Numbered from the stretch's first letter, positions 28,228 through 36,997 are shown. The stretch: 64,000 nucleotides of DNA from Paraneptunicella aestuarii (GCF_019900845.1 NZ_CP074570.1:2852001-2916000); one strand, 5' to 3'. A program made the numbers and translations. The notes: generated from the sequence alone by a model not told the origin.

Positions 28228-28815
28228 TTATATCTCATCAAGCCAGCTTTTCCAAAGCGTTAGATATGGCAGCAACCTATAGTGACTATGCAGCGTTTTA
28301 GGAAGAACAATGGGCTCTTCATCATTAACGGGGGACACAGGCATTAATTAAACTGATTTTGCGAAGATCATTTAATGGAGCAATACCCATGTCCCACGCA
28401 GGTGCCATTTTAGGCATAAAAGAATTAATAATTGAAGAGGTCTTTAGACATGACAGCATTGATGTTTGGGCGAGGCCGTTCAACAGAACGAACTGTAAGC
28501 ATTGTGATAGCAACAGGTTAAGGATAAAAGCCACACACAAGAGAACCATCAAGCATACCCGCCAGGGTAATCAGCTGATGACCTTGCACCTGAAAGTGCC
28601 AAAGTATCACTGCTTGGACTGTGGGCGTTATTTCAGGCATCAATTTAAAGGCATTCTACCGCGGTTTCGGTCTTCTGAAGCTTTTCGACTAGAAGTCTTT
28701 GAAGCGCATCACGAAGGCGTAACGCAACGTAAAATTTCACGGATTCACGGCATTAGTCCTGCGACCGTTGAACGCTGGTATCAGTCTTTGATTAATCAGA
28801 AATACAAGGAAGTCA

Positions 28816-28836
28816 GGCTCTTCATCATTAACGGGG
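28816..28836 (+). repeat. Internal 21-base copy of the ISL3 left end
   Basis: The first 21 bases of the left terminal repeat (28313-28333) recur exactly at 28816-28836, inside the transposase gene, precisely where its reading frame changes. Confidence 0.8.
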
Positions 28837-29432
28837 CGCACTTGTCCTCGAATATTAGGCATTGATGAACACTTTTTCACCAAGAAGAAAGGGTACGCCA
28901 CAACCTTTGTTGATTTGAAAAACCATCGAGTCTTCGATGTTAAACTGGGACGTTCAGAGCCAAGCTTGAGCCGCTATCTAAAAAGGATGCAGGGACGTGA
29001 GCAGGTTCAGATAGTCGTCATGGATTTATCCGAAACCTATCGTCGAATTGCCCAACACTACTTCCCTAACGCCATTATCGTGGCTGACCGTTTTCACGTT
29101 GTTCGACTGATTAATCATCATTTCCTCAAAGCTTGGAAGCAACAAGACGAACAAGGCCGAAAGAACCGGGGATTACTCAGCTTGATGCGTCGTCACGAAT
29201 GGAATCTGAGTGATAAGAGCCGAGTGAGATTACACGCATATCTGGATAATTATCCTGTATTAAAAGCGCTCTATGATGTGAAACAAAAGCTGAATCGGTA
29301 TGTTTTACTTAAAACGGTGAATAAGCGCCGTATGCAATCCAAACTACCGGGCTTTCTGGCATTGTTGGAGCAGATGAAAGCCAGCCCTCTCAAAGCGTTG
29401 GCGAACACCTTAATACCAATCCCATTAAAAAC

Positions 29433-30122
29433 CTAGCCATTTAACTGTGCCCATTTTCTGGTGCATAAAGAGATAACACGATGGGTATCTTTGACAAATG
29501 TATTCCAGGCGTCACTACATGCATCCACGATATCTTCATACCCTTCAAATATGCGATTGGATAGTGCGTTCTGACGAAGCCAACTCCATACCTGTTCAAC
29601 CGGATTCAGTTCCGGCGAGTAGGGAGGAAGCTTTAGCATACGAATATTATCAAACTGTTGGATCGTGTCCTCTGTATGCCATCCTGCGCCATCCATGATG
29701 ACGACAGCCATTCGCCCCGGTTTAGTACGTTCAGAAATCTGTTTCAAGTGCAATGTCATTGCATCCTTGTTGACCCACGGCGTTATGAGCGCTTCTGTTT
29801 CACCGGTTGCGGGACAGACAGCACCGAAAAGATAGGCATATTCAAATTGTTGCTGTTTGACTGCGCGTGGGCGACTGCCAGTTCTTGCCCATAAACGAGA
29901 GGTGGTATTTTGCTGACCAAAGCGAGCTTCATCCTGAAACCAGATATCAACATTGTTCAGAGGCAGATGTCCTGGACAAAGTTTGATCACATTAATCTCC
30001 AGTTTTTTTAAACTCTTCCTGAGCATTTTGCGATTGCTTTGGATGTTTTGAACGGCTGGAAATCCATGAAAAACCCCATTGATGCAAGAGACGGTAAATG
30101 TTGGACATTTTATAATCCACAT
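29433..30122 (-). CDS. IS630 transposase, catalytic part (OrfB)
   Basis: The DDE domain of an IS630/Tc1-type transposase. Three acidic residues are visible: DIWFQDEARFG, VVIMDGAGWHT and LPPYSPELNPVEQVW. The homologous part begins about 30009, where the first frame ends in a run of seven A residues; the preceding portion of this frame is probably not translated by itself. Likely made as a fusion with OrfA by frameshifting or slippage. Confidence 0.85.
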   Translation of the reverse strand: MWIIKCPTFTVSCINGVFHGFPAVQNIQSNRKMLRKSLKKLEINVIKLCPGHLPLNNVDIWFQDEARFGQQNTTSRLWARTGSRPRAVKQQQFEYAYLFGAVCPATGETEALITPWVNKDAMTLHLKQISERTKPGRMAVVIMDGAGWHTEDTIQQFDNIRMLKLPPYSPELNPVEQVWSWLRQNALSNRIFEGYEDIVDACSDAWNTFVKDTHRVISLCTRKWAQLNG

Positions 30123-30462
30123 TCAGATGGCTCGATATCCAGGCTTGGATATCGGCTCCCGTCAGTCTTCCCCCGACATCAGAACGACTATGATATTCAA
30201 TATAGCGAGATAGCTTTTTTATCTGTTCTGATGACAGCGATGCAGGACGACCGGGAGGAGATTTGGCATCCAGGCCATCAATTCCTTTATCCAGAAAAGC
30301 CGCTACCCATTTATTTACACTTGCCCTGCTGACCTTAAGTGTTCTAGCTATTTGTGCTTTGTTCATTCCTTCACTGTAATGAGCCAATGCAAGTAACCTG
30401 ATCCTTTTAGCTGCGTTAGTTTCCTTTTTGGAAAGCGCTGTGAAATCTATCTTTTTTAGCAT
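29992..30462 (-). CDS. IS630 transposase, DNA-binding part (OrfA)
   Basis: A 156-residue frame with paired helix-turn-helix domains: MNKAQIARTLKVSRASVNKW and a winged second unit around SNIYRLLHQWGFSW, separated by the GRPASL linker. It terminates just after the A7 tract at 30003-30009 and overlaps OrfB, whose frame is offset by one base. Confidence 0.85.
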   Translation of the reverse strand: MLKKIDFTALSKKETNAAKRIRLLALAHYSEGMNKAQIARTLKVSRASVNKWVAAFLDKGIDGLDAKSPPGRPASLSSEQIKKLSRYIEYHSRSDVGGRLTGADIQAWISSHLNVDYKMSNIYRLLHQWGFSWISSRSKHPKQSQNAQEEFKKTGD

Positions 30463-30631
30463 CTAATTATCTGTTTTGTCTTCACTGACTTAATTAGATC
30501 ATACTTTTAATGGGATTGGTATAACATCCTGGCTACAACCTATTGTAGCTATGTGGAGGTTCAGAAAAAGCAATGGCATAACTGAAGGTTTCCACAACAA
30601 AATGGAAATGCTATCGAGAAGAGCGTATGGT

Positions 30632-30851
30632 TTCAGGAATTTTGAGAATTATCGGTTAAGAGTAATGACCCATTGTGGATGGGATGGAATAATTAATCGA
30701 ACGAGGAATGAATGCTGATCCCCCGTTTATTGGGTAGAGCCTTCAGGAATTTTGAGAATTATCGGTTAAGAGTGATGACCCATTGTGGATGGGATGGAAT
30801 AATTAATCGAACGAGGAATGAATGCTGATCCCCCGTTTATTGGGTAGAGCC
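30632..30851 (+). repeat. 110-bp tandem duplication at the ISL3 right end
   Basis: The unit at 30632-30741 is repeated at 30742-30851 with one visible difference (AGTAATG versus AGTGATG). Each copy includes the transposase C-terminus, its stop codon and a right terminal repeat ending GGGTAGAGCC. Confidence 0.9.
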
Positions 30852-30919
30852 AATTCAAACGGTTTCGGAATTTATTAAAAAAAACCGCTTAACCTATTGA
30901 TTTTAAAGACTTTGGAAAT

Positions 30920-31006
30920 TGGTGCCCGGGGCCGGACTTGAACCGGCACGAAGTTGCCTTCGAGGGATTTTAAATCCCTTGTGTCTACCAATTTCACCAC
31001 CCGGGC
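30920..31006 (-). tRNA. tRNA-Leu (TAA)
   Basis: The 87-base sequence including an encoded CCA folds as a class II tRNA. Anticodon stem GGGAT/ATCCC encloses loop TTTAAAA, giving anticodon TAA. Long variable arm present. Last of three tRNA genes after pgsA, in the order glyW-cysT-leuZ of E. coli. Confidence 0.96.
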
Positions 31007-31040
31007 ACTGGAATTTAGATAACCTAAATGATGTAAAACT

Positions 31041-31114
31041 TGGAGGCGGGTCCCGGAGTCGAACCGGGGTGCACGGATTTGCAATCCGCTGCATAGCCAC
31101 TCTGCCAACCCGCC
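31041..31114 (-). tRNA. tRNA-Cys (GCA)
   Basis: A 74-base tRNA with encoded CCA. Anticodon loop TTGCAAA gives GCA; acceptor stem GGCGGGT pairs with ACCCGCC. Middle gene of the Gly-Cys-Leu operon. Confidence 0.96.
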
Positions 31115-31122
31115 AAAGGTTG

Positions 31123-31198
31123 TGGAGCGGGAAACGAGGTTCGAACTCGCGACCTCAACCTTGGCAAGGTTGCGCTCTACCAACTGAGCTATTCCCGC
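31123..31198 (-). tRNA. tRNA-Gly (GCC)
   Basis: A 76-base tRNA with encoded CCA. Acceptor GCGGGAA pairs with TTCCCGC; loop TTGCCAA gives anticodon GCC. First gene of the tRNA operon, downstream of pgsA. Confidence 0.96.
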
Positions 31199-31379
31199 AG
31201 TTTGCGCCGGTATTTTTCATTGCCGCCGCAAAATGTGATGTGCATTCTACAGTTAAGATGTTGACTGTCAATAACAAATTTAAGGACAAATGTTTAACTG
31301 CTGAATTTTTAACTTGCGCCAAATTATTTGACCAGCGCATTGTATGGAGTTTGGGTAGTTTCGTACAACTACCAGTGTG

Positions 31380-31970
31380 TTATAAGTTAGTTTTTTGGGC
31401 TATTAGTAGATATTTTTTCGCAGCAATAAAGTATTGCATCATCGAAAAGACTGACAGCACTGTCGCTATATATAGCAGAATATATCCTAGGGATACCCAA
31501 TATATTGGGATCTCCAAATCCCCTATCGCCAAAATTTCAAGTTCTGATAACAAACCGATCAACGCTAACATTTGCGCCATCGTTTTTGCTTTTCCCCAAA
31601 AAGACACTTTTACTGTGTCTGATTGACCATTTGTTGCCATCCATTCTCTCAAAGCCGAAACAAAAATTTCTCTCGCCATTAACAAGACAGCAGGAATAGT
31701 AATCCATGGAGTAGCGTATGTGTGGGTGATCATTAACAGCGCCGCAGCAACAATTAATTTATCCGCCACAGGATCCAAAAACGCACCAAAAGGCGTGGAC
31801 TGACCTAACTTTCTTGCAAGATATCCATCAAACCAGTCTGTTACAGCCGCAAACCAAAAGATAAACGCAGCTAACTGATGAGCCCATTTCCAATCGATGT
31901 AATACACAACGACAAATACCGGGATCAGCATCACTCGCATAATGGTTAACATATTTGGGATGTTCAGCAT
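31380..31970 (-). CDS. pgsA: Phosphatidylglycerophosphate synthase
   Basis: Transfers phosphatidyl from CDP-diacylglycerol to glycerol 3-phosphate, the committed step to phosphatidylglycerol. The 196-residue membrane protein has the CDP-alcohol phosphotransferase signature DGYLARKLGQSTPFGAFLDP followed by VADK (D-G-x2-A-R-x8-G-x3-D-x3-D) and about four to five helices. It lies in the conserved uvrY-uvrC-pgsA-tRNA order. Confidence 0.96.
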   Translation of the reverse strand: MLNIPNMLTIMRVMLIPVFVVVYYIDWKWAHQLAAFIFWFAAVTDWFDGYLARKLGQSTPFGAFLDPVADKLIVAAALLMITHTYATPWITIPAVLLMAREIFVSALREWMATNGQSDTVKVSFWGKAKTMAQMLALIGLLSELEILAIGDLEIPIYWVSLGYILLYIATVLSVFSMMQYFIAAKKYLLIAQKTNL

Positions 31971-32206
31971 ATAAATTCTTCTTATTAGAGGTGTTTTGTT
32001 GAACAGGTTTCCTATTCATCTCCGGTATCAATCAATAAACACGCTACCAAAGAGAATTCACAGGATTAAATCAACTCTGTTTGGCTACAATTTCATCAAA
32101 CCAAACATAACAACACAATTACAACTAAAAAAACAAACATAATCAGAAATGAAGATATATCCATTTTTGATATTAATATTCGACTCGGATGTACAATTCT
32201 TATCAC

Positions 32207-34033
32207 CTAGTTATGTAGATGATCATAGATCAAAGATGCTAACTCCGGGCTAATCCCGGGAACATTCGCCAGCTGTTCTGAACTGGCATTTAAGACTTCT
32301 TGCATTCCACCAAGGTATTTTAACAGGCTTTGTCTGCGTTTCGCACCCACACCAGGAATAGATTCCAATTTAGACTGGGTCTTCACTTTCTGGCGTTTAT
32401 GGCGATGCCCTGCAATCGCGAAGCGATGTGACTCGTCGCGGATATGTTGAACTAAATGAAGAGCCGCAGAATTAGCAGGCATAGGAATGGTATCGTGACT
32501 TCCTGCCATAATCAGAGTTTCTAACCCTGGTTTTCTTGAAGTGCCTTTCGCGATACCTATAAGTAGTGGCGTTCTAGCCCCCTGCCACTGATCAAAAAAA
32601 GCCTCAGCTTGAGCTAATTGCCCTTTACCACCATCAATAAACACGATATCGGGAATTTTCTCTTCTGCCGCTGTGATTTTATATCGGCGTTTTAGCACTT
32701 GAGCCATAGCAGCGTAATCATCACCCGGCGTAATGCCTTCAATGTTATAACGTCGATAATCTGTTTTTAAGGGCCCTTCCCGGTTAAAAACAACACATGA
32801 CGCCACAGTTTGCTGGCCTGAAGTATGAGAAATATCAAAGCATTCCATACGCTGCAATGGTTGCTGCAACTCTAAAATAGATTCCAGCTCTAAAAACCGT
32901 GCTCGAACAGATTTTTGGTGAGCCTGTTTTGCTTCCAGAGCATTTTCGGCATTCGTATTAGCCAATTGCAAATACCGCTTCTTTTCATCACGAGCACCAT
33001 AAAAAAACTGAATTTTGTGGTCAGCCTCTTTGCCAAGCAAATTACTAATCTCTTCTGCATCATCAAGCTTCATTGGCAATACAATTTGCTTTGGAATCGA
33101 TTTATTGCCCGCTAAATAAAACTGCAATAAGAACGAATGAAATACGTCTTTTTCATCTTCATCAGAAGAAGGGACTTTCGGAAAATAACTTTTGCTCCCC
33201 AAGAGCTTATTATCTCGAATAAAGAAAGCCTGAATGCAGGCAATACCATTACGATAAGCAAATCCAAACACATCCAGCTCATCCTGATCGCCACTCACCC
33301 ACTGCTGTTCCTGAACTTTTCGAAGTGCGGCAATTTGGTCGCGATATCTGGCCGCCTTTTCAAACTCTAGGTCACGACTACTCTCTTCCATTAGTCCCAC
33401 CATGGTATCAATCACTTGATGGCTTTTTCCTTTCAAAAACATACGAGCCAAATTCACTTGCTGTTGGTATTCATCATCGGAGACAAAACCTTCAACACAA
33501 GGAGCGGAACAACGTTTTAGCTGATGCTGTAAACAAGGGCGCGTTCGAGCTTTGTAGTAAGCGTCTTCACATTGCCGAACAGGAAAGATCTTCTGCATTA
33601 ACCGCAAACTCTCTCGCACAGCCCAAGCGCTCGGATATGGGCCGAAATACTCACCAGATTCACGCCGAGAACCTCGATGAATAGCTAACCGTGGATGTTG
33701 ATGACCAGAAAGAAAAATAAATGGATAAGATTTATCATCGCGAAGTAAAACGTTATAACGCGGCTTATATTTCTTTATATAATTGTTTTCAAGAATATAA
33801 GCCTCTGTTTCACTGTGAGTAACAGTGACATCCATATCCGCTATTTGCCGAACTAGCGAAATAGTCTTTGGGCTATCCAGATTAGACTTAAAATAGCTAC
33901 TAACTCTCTTCTTAAGATTTTTAGCCTTACCCACATAAATAACTTCCTGCTTCTGGTTATACATTCTGTATACACCAGGCTGTTGGGTAAGGCTTTTTAG
34001 AAAGGCTTTATGATCAAATGCTGATTGCACCAT
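32207..34033 (-). CDS. uvrC: Excinuclease ABC subunit C
   Basis: Makes both incisions in nucleotide excision repair with UvrAB. The 608-residue protein contains a GIY-YIG domain (QPGVYRMYNQKQEVIYVGKA), a cysteine cluster (CLQHQLKRCSAPC), a UVR domain for UvrB binding near 200-235, an RNase H-like C-terminal nuclease (CFDISHTSGQQTVASCVVF, FIDGGKGQL) and a terminal helix-hairpin-helix pair (SIPGVGAKRRQSLLKYLGG). Its start overlaps the uvrY stop by one base. Confidence 0.97.
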   Translation of the reverse strand: MVQSAFDHKAFLKSLTQQPGVYRMYNQKQEVIYVGKAKNLKKRVSSYFKSNLDSPKTISLVRQIADMDVTVTHSETEAYILENNYIKKYKPRYNVLLRDDKSYPFIFLSGHQHPRLAIHRGSRRESGEYFGPYPSAWAVRESLRLMQKIFPVRQCEDAYYKARTRPCLQHQLKRCSAPCVEGFVSDDEYQQQVNLARMFLKGKSHQVIDTMVGLMEESSRDLEFEKAARYRDQIAALRKVQEQQWVSGDQDELDVFGFAYRNGIACIQAFFIRDNKLLGSKSYFPKVPSSDEDEKDVFHSFLLQFYLAGNKSIPKQIVLPMKLDDAEEISNLLGKEADHKIQFFYGARDEKKRYLQLANTNAENALEAKQAHQKSVRARFLELESILELQQPLQRMECFDISHTSGQQTVASCVVFNREGPLKTDYRRYNIEGITPGDDYAAMAQVLKRRYKITAAEEKIPDIVFIDGGKGQLAQAEAFFDQWQGARTPLLIGIAKGTSRKPGLETLIMAGSHDTIPMPANSAALHLVQHIRDESHRFAIAGHRHKRQKVKTQSKLESIPGVGAKRRQSLLKYLGGMQEVLNASSEQLANVPGISPELASLIYDHLHN

Positions 34034-34677
34034 TACAACTGCTGAGGATTAATCAAATTATGGCGCAATGCCAAATGAGTTAATTCAACATCCGAATCAA
34101 CATTGAGTTTTTCAAACATGCGATAACGATGTGTGTTAACCGTTTTAGTGCTGATATTTAACTGGCTTGCTATATCAGGCACCTTAACGCCTTTAGTCAA
34201 CATCAGCATAATCTGAAGCTCACGCTCAGATAATTGCTTCAAAGGGTCTTCGTCGTTAGAATCGAACTTGGCAAGCGCCATTTGTTGCGCAATTTCAGGC
34301 GTAATGTACTTCTGCCCTTTGGCCACTTTTTCAATTGCACGAATCATCTCTTGAGGATCCGCTTCTTTGGTCAGATATCCAAAGGCCCCCATTTGCATAA
34401 CCATCGACGGAAACGGGTTTTCCTTATGAACAGACAAAGCAATAACACGCACATCAGGACAAATCCGTAATACCTGTTTTGTTGCTTCCAAACCACCAAT
34501 CCCAGGCATACTCATATCCATCAACACAACATCAGGAGGCGATTTACGACACATTTTAACCGCTTCCTCACCCGTTTGTGCTTCACCTATTACATTGAAT
34601 CCTTCCACATCATCCAAAATACGACGGATGCCAGTTCTCACTAAATCGTGGTCATCAACTAATAGAAGTTTAACCAA
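34033..34677 (-). CDS. uvrY: Response regulator UvrY/GacA
   Basis: A 214-residue two-component regulator with an N-terminal receiver (acidic pair LLVDDHDLV, phospho-Asp in DVVLMDMSMPG, Lys in YLTKEADP) and a C-terminal LuxR-type helix-turn-helix (LSERELQIMLMLTKGVKVPDI). The partner in relatives is the BarA/GacS hybrid kinase, and the output is the Csr small RNAs. The gene order uvrY-uvrC supports orthology. The kinase at 3683-5626 is a different architecture and not necessarily its partner. Confidence 0.95.
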   Translation of the reverse strand: MVKLLLVDDHDLVRTGIRRILDDVEGFNVIGEAQTGEEAVKMCRKSPPDVVLMDMSMPGIGGLEATKQVLRICPDVRVIALSVHKENPFPSMVMQMGAFGYLTKEADPQEMIRAIEKVAKGQKYITPEIAQQMALAKFDSNDEDPLKQLSERELQIMLMLTKGVKVPDIASQLNISTKTVNTHRYRMFEKLNVDSDVELTHLALRHNLINPQQL

Positions 34678-34812
34678 GCAATAGCTCCAAAATGAATGAG
34701 CCTAAAGCAATGTCTAACCAAAATACCATTCCTGATATTGAAGGCATTACCATAGGCGAATAAAATTATCAGAACAGCTCTATGAAATTTTAAAGTCCAA
34801 CATAATTATCGA

Positions 34813-35010
34813 TCATCGGTAGAGATGTTCACTTAATCGATTCCATCCATCGACAGTTTCCTTTCTGCCTTGACCAATATTTTTTGCAAAACATCGTTCA
34901 ACAGTACATTTAATAATCCAACGATCCTTACACTCTTTGACTCTTTGAGGCTCAGATGGAACACCACCGCATCGGCAGCCTAACACTATCTCTTTGTCTT
35001 GTGAGTCCAC
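34813..35010 (-). CDS. Small Lar-like zinc-ribbon protein
   Basis: A 65-residue protein starting at GTG 35010, which is preceded by GGAAGGGGC. A GTG eight codons upstream lacks a site. Two cysteine pairs (LGCRCGG and WIIKCTVERC) and a final ETVDGWNRL segment resemble Lar-type restriction-alleviation and phage zinc-ribbon proteins, which end in a similar W-N-R motif. Phage-like origin is possible. It stands alone downstream of the uvrY promoter region. Confidence 0.55.
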   Translation of the reverse strand: MDSQDKEIVLGCRCGGVPSEPQRVKECKDRWIIKCTVERCFAKNIGQGRKETVDGWNRLSEHLYR

Positions 35011-35040
35011 GCCCCTTCCTTTCAGAATATTCACTGTGTA

Positions 35041-35691
35041 AAAAGCACAGCTTAAAGAGCCCGTAGTCTACATCATTTTTTACTCACAATAACATCAATT
35101 ATCGGTTTAACTGAGCAATTAACCAACAATCAAGCAAAGACCAACACATCAGCGGTTTACGTTTTACCTCAGCCAGTTACATAGGGTTATCGTAAATTAA
35201 GCGTCTCACTCAATAATGCGCCATCATTTTGTACATTAAGAGCAAGGAATAACGATCATCAACTAATTGCATTTCTGTATCGGCAGCGCATTCGCAAACA
35301 TGAATAATTTTAAAATTCAGTTAGTTATTACGCAACATAACTTCACATTGACAAATAAAACCAACCTTAAAAATGAAAAACACACCTTTCAAATATGCAC
35401 ACCTGAACATCCAGTTTTATTGAACCATTAAGAATTCATTAATTAATTTTACCCTGTCGGTCATTTAAGTAAAAAGCAAACAAATTTTAAGCGTATAGAA
35501 AACTGAAATTAAATCTTTACCAAATAAAAAAATTTCAAATATAAGAAAAAACAACTTATATTATATTTTAAATACAACTAGCTACTTCTAAACCACTTCC
35601 CTGTGAGCTATAAACTAAGCTAGCCCCCATTTAACTCTATTTACCTTCCAACCAAAATTATTTTTATTATTATAAATCAACAGGTTGTCAG
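35041..35691. other. AT-rich intergenic region
   Basis: About 650 strongly AT-rich bases with no supported gene, RNA or repeat. It lies between the Lar-like gene and the terminal gene of cassette A. Confidence 0.5.
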
Positions 35692-35898
35692 TTATCCATT
35701 AGTATCATCTGAATTGGGATCAGGTTGTTTTGAACCAGACTGCGGTACAATAACCCCTCCCTCTTTATATATTGAAATAACTTTAAATTTAAATGAATCC
35801 AGCCAATTATCTTCTGCTGCGGCTTCGGGAAGCGCAAACAAACTTGAAGCAAAAACAGTAACAAATAGTGGAGACTTAATTTTATTTAGTAATTTCAT
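35692..35898 (-). CDS. Secreted peptide of cassette A
   Basis: A 68-residue precursor from the ATG at 35898, which has AGGA five to six bases upstream; an ATG four codons earlier supplies that AGGA. A signal peptide spans about 1-28 (LFVTVFASSLFALPEAAA), leaving a mature peptide of about 40 residues with a hydrophobic KFKVISIY patch and a polar Pro/Ser/Asp/Asn-rich end. No cysteines. It follows the membrane-protein gene after 79 bases on the same strand. The equivalent gene ends cassette B. Family not recognised. Confidence 0.6.
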   Translation of the reverse strand: MKLLNKIKSPLFVTVFASSLFALPEAAAEDNWLDSFKFKVISIYKEGGVIVPQSGSKQPDPNSDDTNG

Positions 35899-35977
35899 AG
35901 ATTTCCTCATAATTTAATTTCAGGGTAAATACACCCGAAATAATTATGGAAGAAGTATGAAAACTTATCTAATTAAA

Positions 35978-36652
35978 TCACACTTTAACAATGTGATTTG
36001 ACTGCATAAACTTGTAGCTTGTAGCCAATATGGATGCATGCTCAAGGATATTAAAATATGCTTTAAATGTAGGAGCAGCATCATAAACATGACGAGCTTG
36101 TAAAAAGAAATACTCGGTTAATGAATGAACATCGTAGATACCATATTGGGCATAATGCCCTTTTATTGACTCGAACTGGAACAAATATTCAAACAAATCA
36201 ACTAAAACAGGAAGGTCTTCTATATGACGATACCAATGCTCAATAAAAGACATCATTGTGACAAACAGGTACACCGCATAGATGCCAACCAATAAAAAAT
36301 CAGCCCGGGTTATACAATATTGCTTGGCATCAAAACTTCCGCGTTGGAAGTTCTCCCAATAACTGAGGAGAGGAATTTTAAAAATAATGAGTAAAACAGT
36401 GGTTACATCAATGAATATATAAGTAGGATAAAAAACCATTGGCCGATTGCCTCCAAGCCAATGCATTAGCACAACCTCTAACAGCCTCATCGCTATTATG
36501 ATGATGATAAGACTATATATGTTGATGTGCTGACGATTCTCATAGACAGCCCACAACCCGACGGCAATAAATAATGAGTCGAGTAGTGGATCGTTACCTA
36601 TGTTTGTATATGTAAGAAAAGATGCGAGAAGAATTACCGCAAATCTTATCAT
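35978..36652 (-). CDS. Polytopic membrane protein of cassette A
   Basis: A 224-residue protein with about five to six membrane helices. Notable segments: LDSLFIAVGLWAVYENR, RLLEVVLMHWLGG and SFIEHWYRHIEDLP followed by VDLFEYLF. The last matches by eye the FEYLVRHLFDF ... NSFEYM stretch of the membrane protein at 60067-60777 (RH, D and FEY spaced similarly). Its start overlaps the regulator stop by four bases (ATGA). No catalytic motif or known family recognised. A sensor, processing enzyme, exporter or immunity protein for the adjacent peptide are all possible. Confidence 0.7.
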   Translation of the reverse strand: MIRFAVILLASFLTYTNIGNDPLLDSLFIAVGLWAVYENRQHINIYSLIIIIIAMRLLEVVLMHWLGGNRPMVFYPTYIFIDVTTVLLIIFKIPLLSYWENFQRGSFDAKQYCITRADFLLVGIYAVYLFVTMMSFIEHWYRHIEDLPVLVDLFEYLFQFESIKGHYAQYGIYDVHSLTEYFFLQARHVYDAAPTFKAYFNILEHASILATSYKFMQSNHIVKV

Positions 36653-36942
36653 TTGATGCCAAGTTGCTTTAAGATCGCCGTTCCATAACGGGATCGCCTT
36701 ATCAGATCCTTAATATCATTCCTTAGTTCTTTAGCAACTTCAAGTCCACAATAGGTCCAAATAGCCATGACAAGCTCCATCGGTGCCTGCGATTCCCCTA
36801 ATCGGTAACGATATAAGGACTTCTCGTCCAAATCAAAATAGTCACAAATTTCTTTGTATGATTTACCCGATCGTGCAATCGCAGCTTCGATGGCTTGACC
36901 GTAGGCAACCGCAAGGATGTTATCTTTACCTTTTCTAGCCAT
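36649..36942 (-). CDS. Helix-turn-helix protein of cassette A
   Basis: A 97-residue protein with a Cro/CI-like helix-turn-helix (SYKEICDYFDLDEKSLYRYR, about 27-46) and a helical tail. GGAAG lies nine bases before the ATG. The tail MAIWTYCGLEVAKELRN then DLIRR shares the spacing A-x-W...C...A-x-E...L-I-x-R with the regulator of cassette B. It is divergent from another helix-turn-helix gene at 37086; a palindrome lies between them. Confidence 0.72.
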   Translation of the reverse strand: MARKGKDNILAVAYGQAIEAAIARSGKSYKEICDYFDLDEKSLYRYRLGESQAPMELVMAIWTYCGLEVAKELRNDIKDLIRRSRYGTAILKQLGIK

Positions 36943-36997
36943 TTTAGCTTACTTCCAATTATTTAATTATAAATTTTTTGCGATCTTATAACAATCA

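Larger units (their letters stand above)
29413..30521 (-). mobile_element. IS630-family insertion sequence
   Basis: Terminal repeats TACCAATCCCATTAAAA (from 29414) and its exact inverse (ending 30521). The insertion sits in the ISL3 transposase; removing it with a single copy of the flanking TA (or TAA) joins the two halves in frame, which fixes the borders to within one base. It codes two overlapping frames on the minus strand. Confidence 0.92.
28389..30718 (+). pseudogene. ISL3-family transposase pseudogene
   Basis: The ATG at 28389 (GGAG upstream) begins an N-terminal part with the zinc-binding HCDSNRLRIKATHKRT/CLDCGRYFRH region and a helix-turn-helix. The frame then shifts by one near 28816-28843, after which CPRILGIDEHFFTKKKGYAT resumes with the first catalytic Asp. 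The second Asp is in VVADRFHVVRLINHHF. The gene is cut after LANTL at about 29411 by an IS630 element and continues from 30524 as SWLQPIVAMWRFRKSNGITE (catalytic Glu) to a TGA at 30716-30718. Not functional as it stands. Confidence 0.9.
28313..30851 (+). mobile_element. ISL3-family insertion sequence, disrupted
   Basis: Left end GGCTCTTCATCATTAACGGG (28313 on) and the inverted right end, which read on the minus strand gives GGCTCTACCCAATAAACGGG, are imperfect inverted repeats typical of ISL3 elements. The transposase is broken by a frameshift near 28816-28843 and by an IS630-family insertion at 29413. The last 110 bases are present twice in tandem. No 8-bp target duplication is evident. It lies just beyond the tRNA-Leu end of the tRNA operon. 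Confidence 0.88.

Noticed and set aside
28305..30860. Target-site duplication of the ISL3 element
   Set aside because: The eight bases on either side do not match, so no duplication can be claimed; the tandem right end may hide the original border.
30875..31626. Long open frames on both strands across the tRNA-Gly-Cys-Leu genes
   Set aside because: They run straight through three clear tRNA genes and into pgsA in the wrong frame.
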